Shown here: piece by piece, positions 1 to 6,166 of the stretch
Layout of the letters: every line of letters starts with the position of its first letter
How positions within the stretch are numbered: the first letter of the stretch is position 1
Source: an uncultured Collinsella sp.
GTDB taxonomy: Bacteria; Actinomycetota; Coriobacteriia; Coriobacteriales; Coriobacteriaceae
Length of the DNA: 11,822 nt
Reading direction: 5' to 3'
Assembly: GCA_958424475.1 (NCBI GenBank)
Contig: CATZTY010000011.1
Location: 1 to 11,822, forward strand
Notes under the pieces: model-generated
Databases searched by the model: none
Told to the model about the DNA's origin: nothing
Seen by the model: the letters and a program-made list of their open reading frames with translations, nothing else
Program-made: the position numbers and the translations under genes

Positions 1-727
1 GATTATCCGCGCCCGATGCGTTGGCCTTGACTTGGCCAATCTGTGTGACGGTTTCGGGTGAGCTGCCCGCGGCAGGCGTCACTTTGTTGATGCGCAGCGT
101 TGCCTGTCCACCCTGTGGCAGATGTGCCTGCACGGTAAAGGCGTGCGTATCGGGCTGCTCGTTTGCCGTGTCGTCCTTCGGCAATGCCATGAACGTGGCT
201 TCAGCGTACTGGATGTCCCATTCGTCGAATGTGAGCTGGCGGAAGTACGGCTCGCCGTCGGAAAGCGGACGCGTGGGAGCGGTAATGGCGGTGCCGCCCT
301 GAATACGCGCAAGGGGAATCTCGACATCACGGTAGCCCGCCATGCTAATGGAGATGCCGCCGTTAAAGTCGTACGCGTCGAGAAGCGTTGCCTCGTCCAC
401 GTAGCCTTCCGAAAGAGGGGCGACCTCAAAGATGGCCGTACCCTCGTCGTCGGTAGTGGCGGTGAGCTGCTTGCCTGCGGCATAGCGCGATGTGAGTGTG
501 ACCTGGGCACCCGTGATGGGCGTATTCTTGTTGGCGACGTCGACCACGACCACACCGAACATGGTGCGCGAGAGCACCAAGACCTTGAAGGGATCATCTT
601 CGTCGGCGTATGCCTCGGCGGGGGCGAACGGCAATATGAAGGCGTTTGCGCTTCCCGGCACGCGCGGCAACATAATGCTCACCAGCGAGGACGCTCCGGC
701 AACAAGTAACGAACGGCGATCAAGCAT
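1..727 (-). CDS. Secreted protein with Tat-like signal and beta-sandwich repeat (3' part outside window)
   Basis: I translated this frame by hand; it stays open for 242 codons and runs off the left edge, so the C-terminus is missing. The ATG at 727 is preceded by AGGAG with 6 nt spacing. The N-terminus MLDRRSLLVAG carries a twin arginine and a hydrophobic stretch to about residue 20, resembling a Tat signal, and an AYA/D site near residue 39 could be the cleavage point. Residues about 45-140 read like a carboxypeptidase-regulatory or Cna_B-type beta-sandwich: VDVANKNTPITGAQVTL, then TTDDEGTAIFEV, then SMAGYRDVEIPL. The next 100 residues (QLTFDEWDIQYAEATFMALP and beyond) are not recognised. 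It is probably exported and cell-surface or extracellular; the function is unknown. It lies 156 bp downstream of the LuxR regulator on the same strand and may have its own promoter. The reading frame is secure; the domain name is an inference from pattern. Confidence 0.8.
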   Translation of the reverse strand, partial: MLDRRSLLVAGASSLVSIMLPRVPGSANAFILPFAPAEAYADEDDPFKVLVLSRTMFGVVVVDVANKNTPITGAQVTLTSRYAAGKQLTATTDDEGTAIFEVAPLSEGYVDEATLLDAYDFNGGISISMAGYRDVEIPLARIQGGTAITAPTRPLSDGEPYFRQLTFDEWDIQYAEATFMALPKDDTANEQPDTHAFTVQAHLPQGGQATLRINKVTPAAGSSPETVTQIGQVKANASGADN

Positions 728-763
728 CTTTGGCTCCTATCCCGCAGGTATCGGTGGAAATAA

Positions 764-833
764 TCCAATTTTGCGAGAAGGCACCCTGTCACGGTAGTGC
801 CGTCCGAGGGCCAAAATGTCCAATTTGAGCGAG
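764..833. repeat. Imperfect direct repeat upstream of the secreted-protein gene
   Basis: TCCAATTTTGCGAG (764-777) recurs as TCCAATTTGAGCGAG (819-833), about 55 bp apart, between the LuxR gene and the secreted-protein gene. Two copies at a promoter-proximal site could be regulator binding sites, but the spacing is not diagnostic and chance cannot be excluded. The rest of this 156 bp gap holds the palindrome GCTCCGGAGC (846-855) and no convincing promoter boxes. Confidence 0.25.
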
Positions 834-883
834 CGAAGCGCCGGGGCTCCGGAGCGCGCATGCTGCGCTAGACAGTCTGGCCG

Positions 884-1888
884 CTAACGCAGCATATGCG
901 CGACCAGTTCGGTGCGCGTGCCGATGCCAAGCTTTGCATACACGTTGGACAGCCGATTTTTAACGGTGCCCGGCGACACGCCCATATGACGAGCGATTTC
1001 GGCATTGGTCCACCCACGGCAGGCGAGCATGGCCATGGTGAACTCTGTGGTCGTCAGGTCGTCAGCCACGTCCTCGCCCGAATCGGGGTTGTGGATGCGC
1101 CGCCAGCCGTAGCTGAATCGATATGTGATTTCGATAATGCGCGCGAAATCGTCAGGGTATTGCGATTTTAGGCATGCCTCGATAAGCCCCTGTAAAAGGC
1201 CGTGATGCTCGCCAATGAGCTCAATAAGGCCGTCGGGGCGCGCAATGTTCCAAGCAACTCCGAAGTGCGTTTTTGCGGCGCCGATGTCCTTGAGGCTCAT
1301 GCATGCCATGGAAGCTGCCAGGTGCAGGAACAGTTCCGAGATCGGATAGCTTCCCTGTTTCATGATCAGGGCGTTTTCCGCCATGCCCAGACTGCGGCCA
1401 TATTCGCCGCGCAGGTACAGGGCATGCGCCATCACGTAACTGGCGAACAGGCGCAGGCCTTCGGGCAGATGCGCCGCAAGTGGATAAAACTCTTCGGCAG
1501 AATACGGGGAAGGCAAGTGCAGCAGGACGCTCGAGGCCGAGGCGAACAGGATATGCGTGGCGTGGACGGCGGGCGATTCCTCGTCGGCCGGTGTATCGAG
1601 GATGCCCGCAAGGCAACGGCGGGCATCGGCGATACGGTTGAGCGACAGACTGGCGTATCCGCAGATAAAGCATGCGGAATAGCGCAGTGTGGGATCGGTG
1701 GCGTCAAGATAGGGGCGCGCCGTCTTGGCGGCGAGGGCGGCCTGTCCGCGAAAGTACAGCGCTTCTGCCGTGGCAATGGCGCGCGAATCGGGGTCGGAAA
1801 TGCCTGCAACTGCAGCGTCAATCTGCCCCGGCGCAAAGGCGGTGCACATCAACGGCATGGGAACGCATGGGTAGCCATCGCAGTCCAT
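884..1888 (-). CDS. LuxR-type transcriptional regulator with helical-repeat N-terminal domain
   Basis: Predicted 334-residue cytoplasmic DNA-binding protein. The last 59 residues (276-334) are a GerE/LuxR helix-turn-helix: LTTTEFTMAMLACRGWTNAE, then IARHMGVSPGTVKNRLSNVY and AKLGIGTRTELV. The preceding 270 residues are alanine- and leucine-rich helices resembling tetratricopeptide repeats (for example RLFASYVMAHALYLRGEYGR); there is no receiver domain and no Walker-type ATPase, so it is neither NarL-type nor a full MalT/LAL protein. The frame is open upstream to 2071, but that extension overlaps the kinase gene and reads as basic junk. ATG 1888 has GGGAG 7 nt upstream and leaves a 68 bp gap after the kinase stop. 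It could be cotranscribed with the two-component genes and may act on the downstream secreted-protein gene. The family is clear from the HTH; the target is unknown. Confidence 0.88.
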   Translation of the reverse strand: MDCDGYPCVPMPLMCTAFAPGQIDAAVAGISDPDSRAIATAEALYFRGQAALAAKTARPYLDATDPTLRYSACFICGYASLSLNRIADARRCLAGILDTPADEESPAVHATHILFASASSVLLHLPSPYSAEEFYPLAAHLPEGLRLFASYVMAHALYLRGEYGRSLGMAENALIMKQGSYPISELFLHLAASMACMSLKDIGAAKTHFGVAWNIARPDGLIELIGEHHGLLQGLIEACLKSQYPDDFARIIEITYRFSYGWRRIHNPDSGEDVADDLTTTEFTMAMLACRGWTNAEIARHMGVSPGTVKNRLSNVYAKLGIGTRTELVAHMLR

Positions 1889-1956
1889 CTTCCATCTCCC
1901 AACAGCTGGCAACAATAGCAGCAATTGTACTCCTGTTGCTCGGGACCCCTTTCGTT

Positions 1957-3108
1957 TTACTGTTCGGTTAACGCTACGGATTGTTTTGGAAGGCTTACGA
2001 GCATGGTAGTCCCGTTTTCGGAACTTGCTTCGACCTCTACCGTGCCACCGTGAAGCGCTGCAATCTCCCAAACGAGCGCTAGCCCGAGTCCTGCGCCGCC
2101 GTATGCCCTGCTGCGGGATTTGTCTAGACGAAAGAACGGTTGGAAGATGCTCTCACGGTACTGCTTGGGTATTCCCGGGCCCTGGTCCTCGACTCGCAGG
2201 AACACGTGGCTGTCGTTGTCGCGGATGGAGACGTTGACAGTCGAACCGGAGCGGCTGTAACGGATGGCGTTTTCGACCAGATTGAACACCAGCCGATAGA
2301 GGAGCGTATCACTTCCGATTGTCAAAGCGTCTCCAGCACAATTGAGAGCCATGCCCTTATTTTCGGCAAGTGGCGCAAGGTCGGTGAGGACCTCTTCGGA
2401 CAAGGGGCCAAGTTCCACATCGTCCTCGCAAGGAACGCTGCGGAGCTCACTCATCTCGAGCAATACCTTGGCCATTCGAGACATGCGCTCGGTTTGTTCT
2501 TGTAGCAGGCCGAGCAGCTCGGCTGTTTCGGGTTGCAAACCGGAGTGCTCGGAGATGAATAGTTCAATCTGTGCTTGCATAAGGGCGAGCGGGGTGCGCA
2601 GCTCGTGTGCGGCGTTGCCGGTAAACTGACGCTGTGCGGAGAACCCTTCGCCAAGACGAGCGATCATGTCGTTGAAAGAGGCGCTGCATCGTTGTAGCTC
2701 GGTGGGCACATCTTCATTGAGTCTGATTTCGCTTAGGTTGTCAGGCTGCACACGCTCAACCTGAGCTGCAAAAGCCCGTAGCGGTTTGAGTGCACGGCCG
2801 CTCACAAAGTATGCCAGCGCGCCGCCAAGGAGTGTGACTCCAGCCGTGATGTACCAGGCTGTCGTGCCAAAAGACTCCTGTGCGTCATTTACGACGATCG
2901 TGACCTTGTCATCGAGGGCCGCTTTCGTTGGGTCGAACGCCTGGAGCGAATCTTCACCGGTTGCGTTAAAGGCCGAGATGTCGCTGCCGATGGCATCCAT
3001 GTAGCGCATGCCCGTATAGCCGACCAGGCAGTTCGTCAGCACGCATGCCGCACACGTGAGCAGTGCCGTCATAATCGTTATGCGCCATTGCAGCGAAAGC
3101 CCTTTCAT
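1957..3108 (-). CDS. Membrane sensor histidine kinase (HAMP-HisKA-HATPase_c)
   Basis: This is a 383-residue class I sensor kinase. Membrane segment 1 spans about residues 11-32, a roughly 50-residue outer loop follows, and membrane segment 2 is about 84-104. A HAMP-like linker covers about 105-155. The H-box reads FTGNAAHELRTPLALMQAQI with the phospho-acceptor at His168. The ATPase domain shows the N-box NLVENAIRYS (N276, N280), the G1 box VEDQGPGIP (D308), the F-box FFRLDKSRSR and the G2 box GGAGLGLAL (338-344). The start codon overlaps the regulator's stop as ATGA with a GGAG-type ribosome site inside the regulator's end, so the pair is translationally coupled. Membrane segment 1 contains C19, C22 (a CAAC motif) and C27, unusual for such a kinase and suggestive next to a thiol-redox operon. 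It is probably autophosphorylated and donates phosphate to Asp51 of the partner regulator. The stimulus is not known from sequence. Confidence 0.95.
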   Translation of the reverse strand: MKGLSLQWRITIMTALLTCAACVLTNCLVGYTGMRYMDAIGSDISAFNATGEDSLQAFDPTKAALDDKVTIVVNDAQESFGTTAWYITAGVTLLGGALAYFVSGRALKPLRAFAAQVERVQPDNLSEIRLNEDVPTELQRCSASFNDMIARLGEGFSAQRQFTGNAAHELRTPLALMQAQIELFISEHSGLQPETAELLGLLQEQTERMSRMAKVLLEMSELRSVPCEDDVELGPLSEEVLTDLAPLAENKGMALNCAGDALTIGSDTLLYRLVFNLVENAIRYSRSGSTVNVSIRDNDSHVFLRVEDQGPGIPKQYRESIFQPFFRLDKSRSRAYGGAGLGLALVWEIAALHGGTVEVEASSENGTTMLVSLPKQSVALTEQ

Positions 3109-3779
3109 TCTCCATCCTCCATAACGTAGCCCTCTCCAATCCGATTGCGAATCGGGTCGTATCCCAAAGCGCTGCGCAACTTTTTTCGGAGCGACGAGAT
3201 GTGAACGCGGGTTGCGTTGCTAAAGCTGTTCACGGTGCTATCCCAAACGTGCTCGATAAGCTCCTCTTGGCTTACCGGTCGCCCCTGATTAAGCATCAGG
3301 TATTCCAAGATTCCCGTTTCCTTGCGTGTAAGAGATAGAGCCTCACTGTCCACGGAAGCGATGCGCGCCTTGGTGTCAAAGCTGAGCTTTCCGCAGGTTA
3401 AAACTATGTCGCTTTGTGCGAAGCGCCTGAGGGTAAGGTTGCGGATCCTTGCTGCAAGTTCGTCCAGATGAAACGGCTTGGTAAGGTAATCGTTGGCGCC
3501 GGCATCGAGTCCGGCGACTTTATCGGATACTTCGCCACGCGCGGACAGAATCAGCACCTTGGTCTCGCAGTCGGTTTTCCTAAGTTCCCTGAGCACGGTC
3601 ATGCCATCGATACGGGGAAGGTTGAGGTCGAGTACCACGAGGTCAAAGACTTCGACGCCCAGCAGGTCGAGCGCCTCCTGTCCGTCGTGGCAGCAGTCGA
3701 CGCTGTACGCCAAGTTTCGCAAGCTGCGCGCGATTGCATCGCACAGTGCTCGCTCGTCTTCGACGATCAAAATACGCAT
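3105..3779 (-). CDS. OmpR/PhoB-family response regulator
   Basis: A 224-residue cytoplasmic transcription factor. The N-terminal receiver domain (1-115) begins MRILIVEDE with acidic residues E7 and D8, the phospho-acceptor D51 in VVLDLNLPRIDGM, S79 in LILSARG and K101 in DYLTKPF. The C-terminal winged helix (about 128-222) shows LSLTRKETGILEYLMLNQGR and the recognition-helix region ATRVHISSLRKKLR, typical of the Trans_Reg_C fold. The frame extends upstream to an ATG at 3797, but ATG 3779 is preferred: AAGGAG lies 6 nt upstream and the protein then begins at the canonical first strand. It overlaps the kinase by 4 bp. It is transcribed divergently from the CD1871A/NapH-like/TlpA operon, with only 90 bp between starts, so it probably controls that operon and itself. 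The DNA site was not identified. Confidence 0.96.
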   Translation of the reverse strand: MRILIVEDERALCDAIARSLRNLAYSVDCCHDGQEALDLLGVEVFDLVVLDLNLPRIDGMTVLRELRKTDCETKVLILSARGEVSDKVAGLDAGANDYLTKPFHLDELAARIRNLTLRRFAQSDIVLTCGKLSFDTKARIASVDSEALSLTRKETGILEYLMLNQGRPVSQEELIEHVWDSTVNSFSNATRVHISSLRKKLRSALGYDPIRNRIGEGYVMEDGE

Positions 3780-3809
3780 AACAGTCTCCTTGCACATTCC
3801 AAATCGCGC

Positions 3810-3837
3810 TTAACACGGATTTTATAGTCGATATGGT
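3810..3837 (+). promoter_or_regulatory. Candidate sigma-70-type promoter for the redox operon
   Basis: TTAACA (3810-3815, five of six matches to TTGACA) and TATGGT (3832-3837, four of six to TATAAT) are separated by 16 nt. A start site near 3844 would leave a short leader with the AAAGGAG site at 3855-3861. The -10 overlaps the first of two ATGGTC hexamers (3833-3838 and 3841-3846), which might be a regulator contact. This is box matching by eye; no start-site data exist here. Confidence 0.4.
3821..3826 (-). promoter_or_regulatory. Candidate -10 box for the response regulator/kinase transcript
   Basis: Read on the minus strand this is TATAAA in the context CTATAAAAT, about 42 bp upstream of the regulator's start. 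No good -35 hexamer lies at 16-18 nt. It sits inside the spacer of the plus-strand promoter candidate, so the two divergent promoters would overlap and compete. Confidence 0.3.
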
Positions 3838-3869
3838 CCAATGGTCGCGTAACGAAAGGAGTGGTTGGG

Positions 3870-4016
3870 TTGTTCAAAGCGGTAAAACCCGTGGTACAGG
3901 TCGCTTTGTTGATCGTCGGAATTGCCATGGTGTGCTTTGGCGTTATGCGTGGCGAGGCGGATGCCGTGCTGGCCAAAGCGATTAGGCTGTGCTTGGAGTG
4001 TATCGGAATTGGATAA
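3870..4016 (+). CDS. CD1871A-family CxxC micro-protein (48 residues, TTG start)
   Basis: A very short gene found by reading the gap between the divergent promoters and the NapH-like gene. TTG 3870 is preceded by AAAGGAG (3855-3861) with 8 nt spacing; an in-frame GTG at 3861 overlaps that site and is unlikely. The product has a basic N-terminus (K3, K6), one membrane helix (about 8-26, VVQVALLIVGIAMVCFGVM), then RGEADAVLAKA and the C-terminus CLECIGIG with C41 and C44. The RGE...CLECIGIG ending is what I remember as the signature of the CD1871A family of CxxC-containing proteins, named after a Clostridioides difficile gene. Its role is unknown. Position directly before a membrane FeS protein and a thioredoxin lipoprotein suggests a membrane-anchored thiol-disulfide carrier or partner. 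Orientation in the membrane is ambiguous, since basic residues lie on both sides of the helix. Confidence 0.85.
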   Translation: MFKAVKPVVQVALLIVGIAMVCFGVMRGEADAVLAKAIRLCLECIGIG

Positions 4017-4938
4017 AAGAGAAAACACTGCGTCGCATGTTTTGGCCCGATTTCGCGGATTCATTCAGGCGGCGGCGACGCTGGTCACCAATATTCACCT
4101 GCCAAACTTTGCCAAAGGCGGCATCTATCAGGGCGCGGGAAAAACAGTCTGCGTACCTGGACTTAATTGCTATTCGTGCCCCGCGGCATCGGGTGCGTGC
4201 CCCATCGGGTCGTTCCAGGCGGTGGTGGGTTCATCCAAGTTCAACTTTTCTTACTATGTTACCGGTACGCTCATTTTGCTCGGCGTGCTGCTGGGACGCT
4301 TTGTATGCGGCTTTCTGTGCCCGTTTGGCTGGCTGCAGGAGCTGCTGCACAAGATCCCCGGCAAAAAGCTTTCGACAAAAAGGCTCAAGGCGCTTACGTA
4401 TATCAAATACGTTGTGCTGCTATTTGCCGTGGTATTGCTGCCTGTGCTGGTGGTCAACGATCTGGGGATGGGAGATCCGTTCTTTTGCAAGTACATCTGT
4501 CCACAGGGTGTGCTCGAGGGCGCCATTCCGCTGGCCATTGCCAATGCCGGCATTCGATCTGCGTTGGGACATCTCTTTACTTGGAAACTTGCCGTTCTCA
4601 TTGCCGTGGCAGTGCTGAGCGTTTTGTTCTACCGCCCCTTCTGCAAATGGATTTGTCCACTCGGCGCATTCTATGCGCTCATGAATAAGGTATCCCTACT
4701 GGGGATCCGGGTCGATGCATGCAAATGTGTCTCGTGCGGCAAGTGCTCAAAGGTTTGTCAGATGGACGTTGATGTGGTCCGCGCGCCCAATCATGCCGAG
4801 TGCATCCGGTGCGGAAAGTGCATCGGGGCCTGTCCCGTCGATGCCATCAGCTATCGCTATGGCCTGGATGTGTCGGCGGAAAAGCTCCCCTTGACCGCCG
4901 ATAAAAAGAAAACAAGCTTCGACAAAACGGAGGAATGA
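4009..4938 (+). CDS. NapH-like polytopic 4Fe-4S ferredoxin-type membrane protein
   Basis: Predicted 309-residue membrane electron-transfer protein. TTG 4009 (MDKRENTASH) is chosen because GGAG lies at 3995-3998; it overlaps the micro-gene's stop by 8 bp, implying coupled translation. The frame is open further upstream, to at least 3922, but that stretch lies inside the micro-gene. Residues 48-64 hold a cysteine cluster (C48, C54, C57, C64: NCYSCPAASGACPIG). Three CX3CP motifs follow: CGFLCPFG (100), CKYICPQG (160) and CKWICPLG (212), where NapH normally has two. Membrane helices lie at about 82-98, 131-149 and 192-208. Two C-terminal ferredoxin clusters are clear: C240/243/246/250 and C265/268/271/275. 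This matches the Fer4_5/NapH/CcoG superfamily. It probably carries electrons from a cytosolic donor or quinol across the membrane; the neighbouring TlpA protein is the obvious acceptor, by inference. It is not NapH proper, since no nap genes are present. Confidence 0.9.
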   Translation: MDKRENTASHVLARFRGFIQAAATLVTNIHLPNFAKGGIYQGAGKTVCVPGLNCYSCPAASGACPIGSFQAVVGSSKFNFSYYVTGTLILLGVLLGRFVCGFLCPFGWLQELLHKIPGKKLSTKRLKALTYIKYVVLLFAVVLLPVLVVNDLGMGDPFFCKYICPQGVLEGAIPLAIANAGIRSALGHLFTWKLAVLIAVAVLSVLFYRPFCKWICPLGAFYALMNKVSLLGIRVDACKCVSCGKCSKVCQMDVDVVRAPNHAECIRCGKCIGACPVDAISYRYGLDVSAEKLPLTADKKKTSFDKTEE

Positions 4939-4940
4939 CC

Positions 4941-5912
4941 ATGAAGCTTTCTAAGATTGCGGCCCTGTTTATGGTGCCGGTGCTGGCCTTGTGTCTTGTG
5001 GCGTGCTCGGCGCCCGGTGGCAATGCGAGCGAATCTGCGGGCTCCGATCCTAAGATCGCAGAACTCACTGCGCAGAAGCCGACCAATGCCGACGAGGCCG
5101 CCGAGTTGTATGCAAAACTCATGCAGAAGGAGAACGATATCTTTTCGAGTGATAACGCGCTGTGGGAAAAGGTATTCAATGCGGCAAATAAAGACTCGGT
5201 AATGATTGAGGACGGCAGCAATTACGGCGATTTCCTGCTCAAGACCATCGACGGCGCCAAGGATGAGTTCACGGCGGATGAGCTTAAGACGCTCAAGGCC
5301 GGTGCACAGCAGATCAAGGAGATCGAGGACAAGCTCGAGAGCTTGGAGAAGGAGTTCCCCGGCTGTGGAAGCACGCCGAGCGCAGGCGAGAGCGTCGACG
5401 CTTCGACCGCTGGCATGACGGCTGGCGCCAATGCTTCGAGCGAGGCGACGAAGTTCCCCAGCTTTACGGGCAAGGACCTGGATGGCAACGACGTGAGCAG
5501 CGACGAGCTGTTCTCTAAGAACAAGGTCACCGTCATGAACTTCTGGTTCACCACTTGCAAGCCGTGCGTGGGTGAGTTGGGCGATCTTGAGAAACTGAAT
5601 CAGGAGCTTGCCAAGAAGGGCGGCCAGGTCGTGGGCGTCAATTCCTTTACGCTCGATGGCAACAAGGGCGAGATTGCAGATGCCAAGGACGTGCTGAGCA
5701 AGAAGGGCGTGACATATAAGAACATCTGGTTCAAGTCGGATAGCGAGGCCGGTAAGTTTACGTCAAATTTGTTCTCGTTCCCGACGACGTATGTCATCGA
5801 TCAGAATGGCAACATCGTAGGGGATCCAATCGTGGGAGCCATCAGCTCCGCCGAGCAGCGCGCAGCGCTCGACAAGCTTATCGACCAGGCGATTGCGAAT
5901 AGCGAGCAGTAG
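4941..5912 (+). CDS. TlpA/ResA-like thioredoxin-fold lipoprotein
   Basis: Predicted 323-residue lipoprotein facing outside. ATG 4941 is chosen over the ATG at 4935 because GGAGG (4929-4933) is 7 nt from the former and only 1 nt from the latter; the gap after the NapH-like stop is then 2 bp. A lipoprotein signal ends in LVAC with Cys22 to be lipidated. Residues about 40-140 are an acidic, probably helical or coiled-coil region (ADEAAELYAKLMQKEN; QIKEIEDKLESLEKEF), not recognised. The thioredoxin fold occupies about 165-323: VTVMNFWFTTCKPCVGELGD with the catalytic pair C206-K-P-C209, and SFPTTYVID with cis-proline P281. CKPC is not the thioredoxin CGPC; ResA and TlpA relatives vary here. It probably reduces disulfides, apo-cytochrome or an oxidised methionine repair enzyme outside the membrane; the substrate is not shown. 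It is the last gene before the terminator. Confidence 0.93.
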   Translation: MKLSKIAALFMVPVLALCLVACSAPGGNASESAGSDPKIAELTAQKPTNADEAAELYAKLMQKENDIFSSDNALWEKVFNAANKDSVMIEDGSNYGDFLLKTIDGAKDEFTADELKTLKAGAQQIKEIEDKLESLEKEFPGCGSTPSAGESVDASTAGMTAGANASSEATKFPSFTGKDLDGNDVSSDELFSKNKVTVMNFWFTTCKPCVGELGDLEKLNQELAKKGGQVVGVNSFTLDGNKGEIADAKDVLSKKGVTYKNIWFKSDSEAGKFTSNLFSFPTTYVIDQNGNIVGDPIVGAISSAEQRAALDKLIDQAIANSEQ

Positions 5913-5991
5913 AAAACGCGTAAAGCATAGCGAGGATCGTGTGTCGCTGTGCGGAGTAGTCCGCTGCCTTTCAAGATAAGCTCCACCATAT

Positions 5992-6019
5992 AGAGGCCCC
6001 ACTTGGGGCCTCTTTTTTT
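5992..6019 (+). terminator. Intrinsic terminator after the redox operon
   Basis: AGAGGCCCC (5992-6000), loop ACTT, and the exact complement GGGGCCTCT (6005-6013) form a 9 bp GC-rich stem running into a T tract to 6019. It lies 80 bp after the TlpA-like stop and before the ABC transporter gene, so the two transcripts are separate. Confidence 0.93.
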
Positions 6020-6129
6020 GGGCGCCGTCCCATTCGTTTTTTGGCGCGGTTCGTTACATTCCTCACTGGCGCCGGCAAAAAATGGGGATAGAGTAGGACA
6101 AACGCGTCGAATACGAACGGCGGGGAAGA

Positions 6130-6147
6130 GCGGGCAAGTGCGCCCGC
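6130..6147 (+). promoter_or_regulatory. Leader hairpin before the ABC transporter ribosome site
   Basis: GCGGGC (6130-6135) and GCCCGC (6142-6147) flank a 6 nt loop, two bases before the GGGAGAGG ribosome site (6150-6157). It may affect translation of the ABC gene, but the stem is short. The rest of the 6020-6166 leader region shows no convincing -35/-10 pair to me. Confidence 0.3.
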
Positions 6148-6166
6148 GTGGGAGAGGTTGCCGTCC

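Noticed and set aside
122..709. Open plus-strand frame of 195 codons
   Set aside because: It is antisense to the secreted-protein frame, which has a ribosome site, signal peptide and recognisable domain pattern.
846..855. GCTCCGGAGC as terminator of the LuxR-type gene
   Set aside because: Short palindrome with no following T tract on either strand.
1202..1918. Open plus-strand frame of 238 codons
   Set aside because: Antisense to the LuxR-type gene; the translation shows no domain and is rich in Gly, Arg and Gln, as expected of a GC-rich shadow frame.
1909..1939. GCAACA...TGTTGC hairpin between kinase and LuxR-type gene
   Set aside because: Six-pair stem with a long interrupted loop and no T tract; not convincing as terminator or attenuator.
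1889..2071. N-terminal extension of the LuxR-type regulator to ATG 2071
   Set aside because: It overlaps the 3' end of the kinase gene, reads as low-complexity basic sequence and has no ribosome site; ATG 1888 has GGGAG upstream.
6158..6166. TTG start for the ABC transporter
   Set aside because: It directly abuts the GGGAGAGG site, leaving no spacing; ATG 6167 fits at 9 nt.
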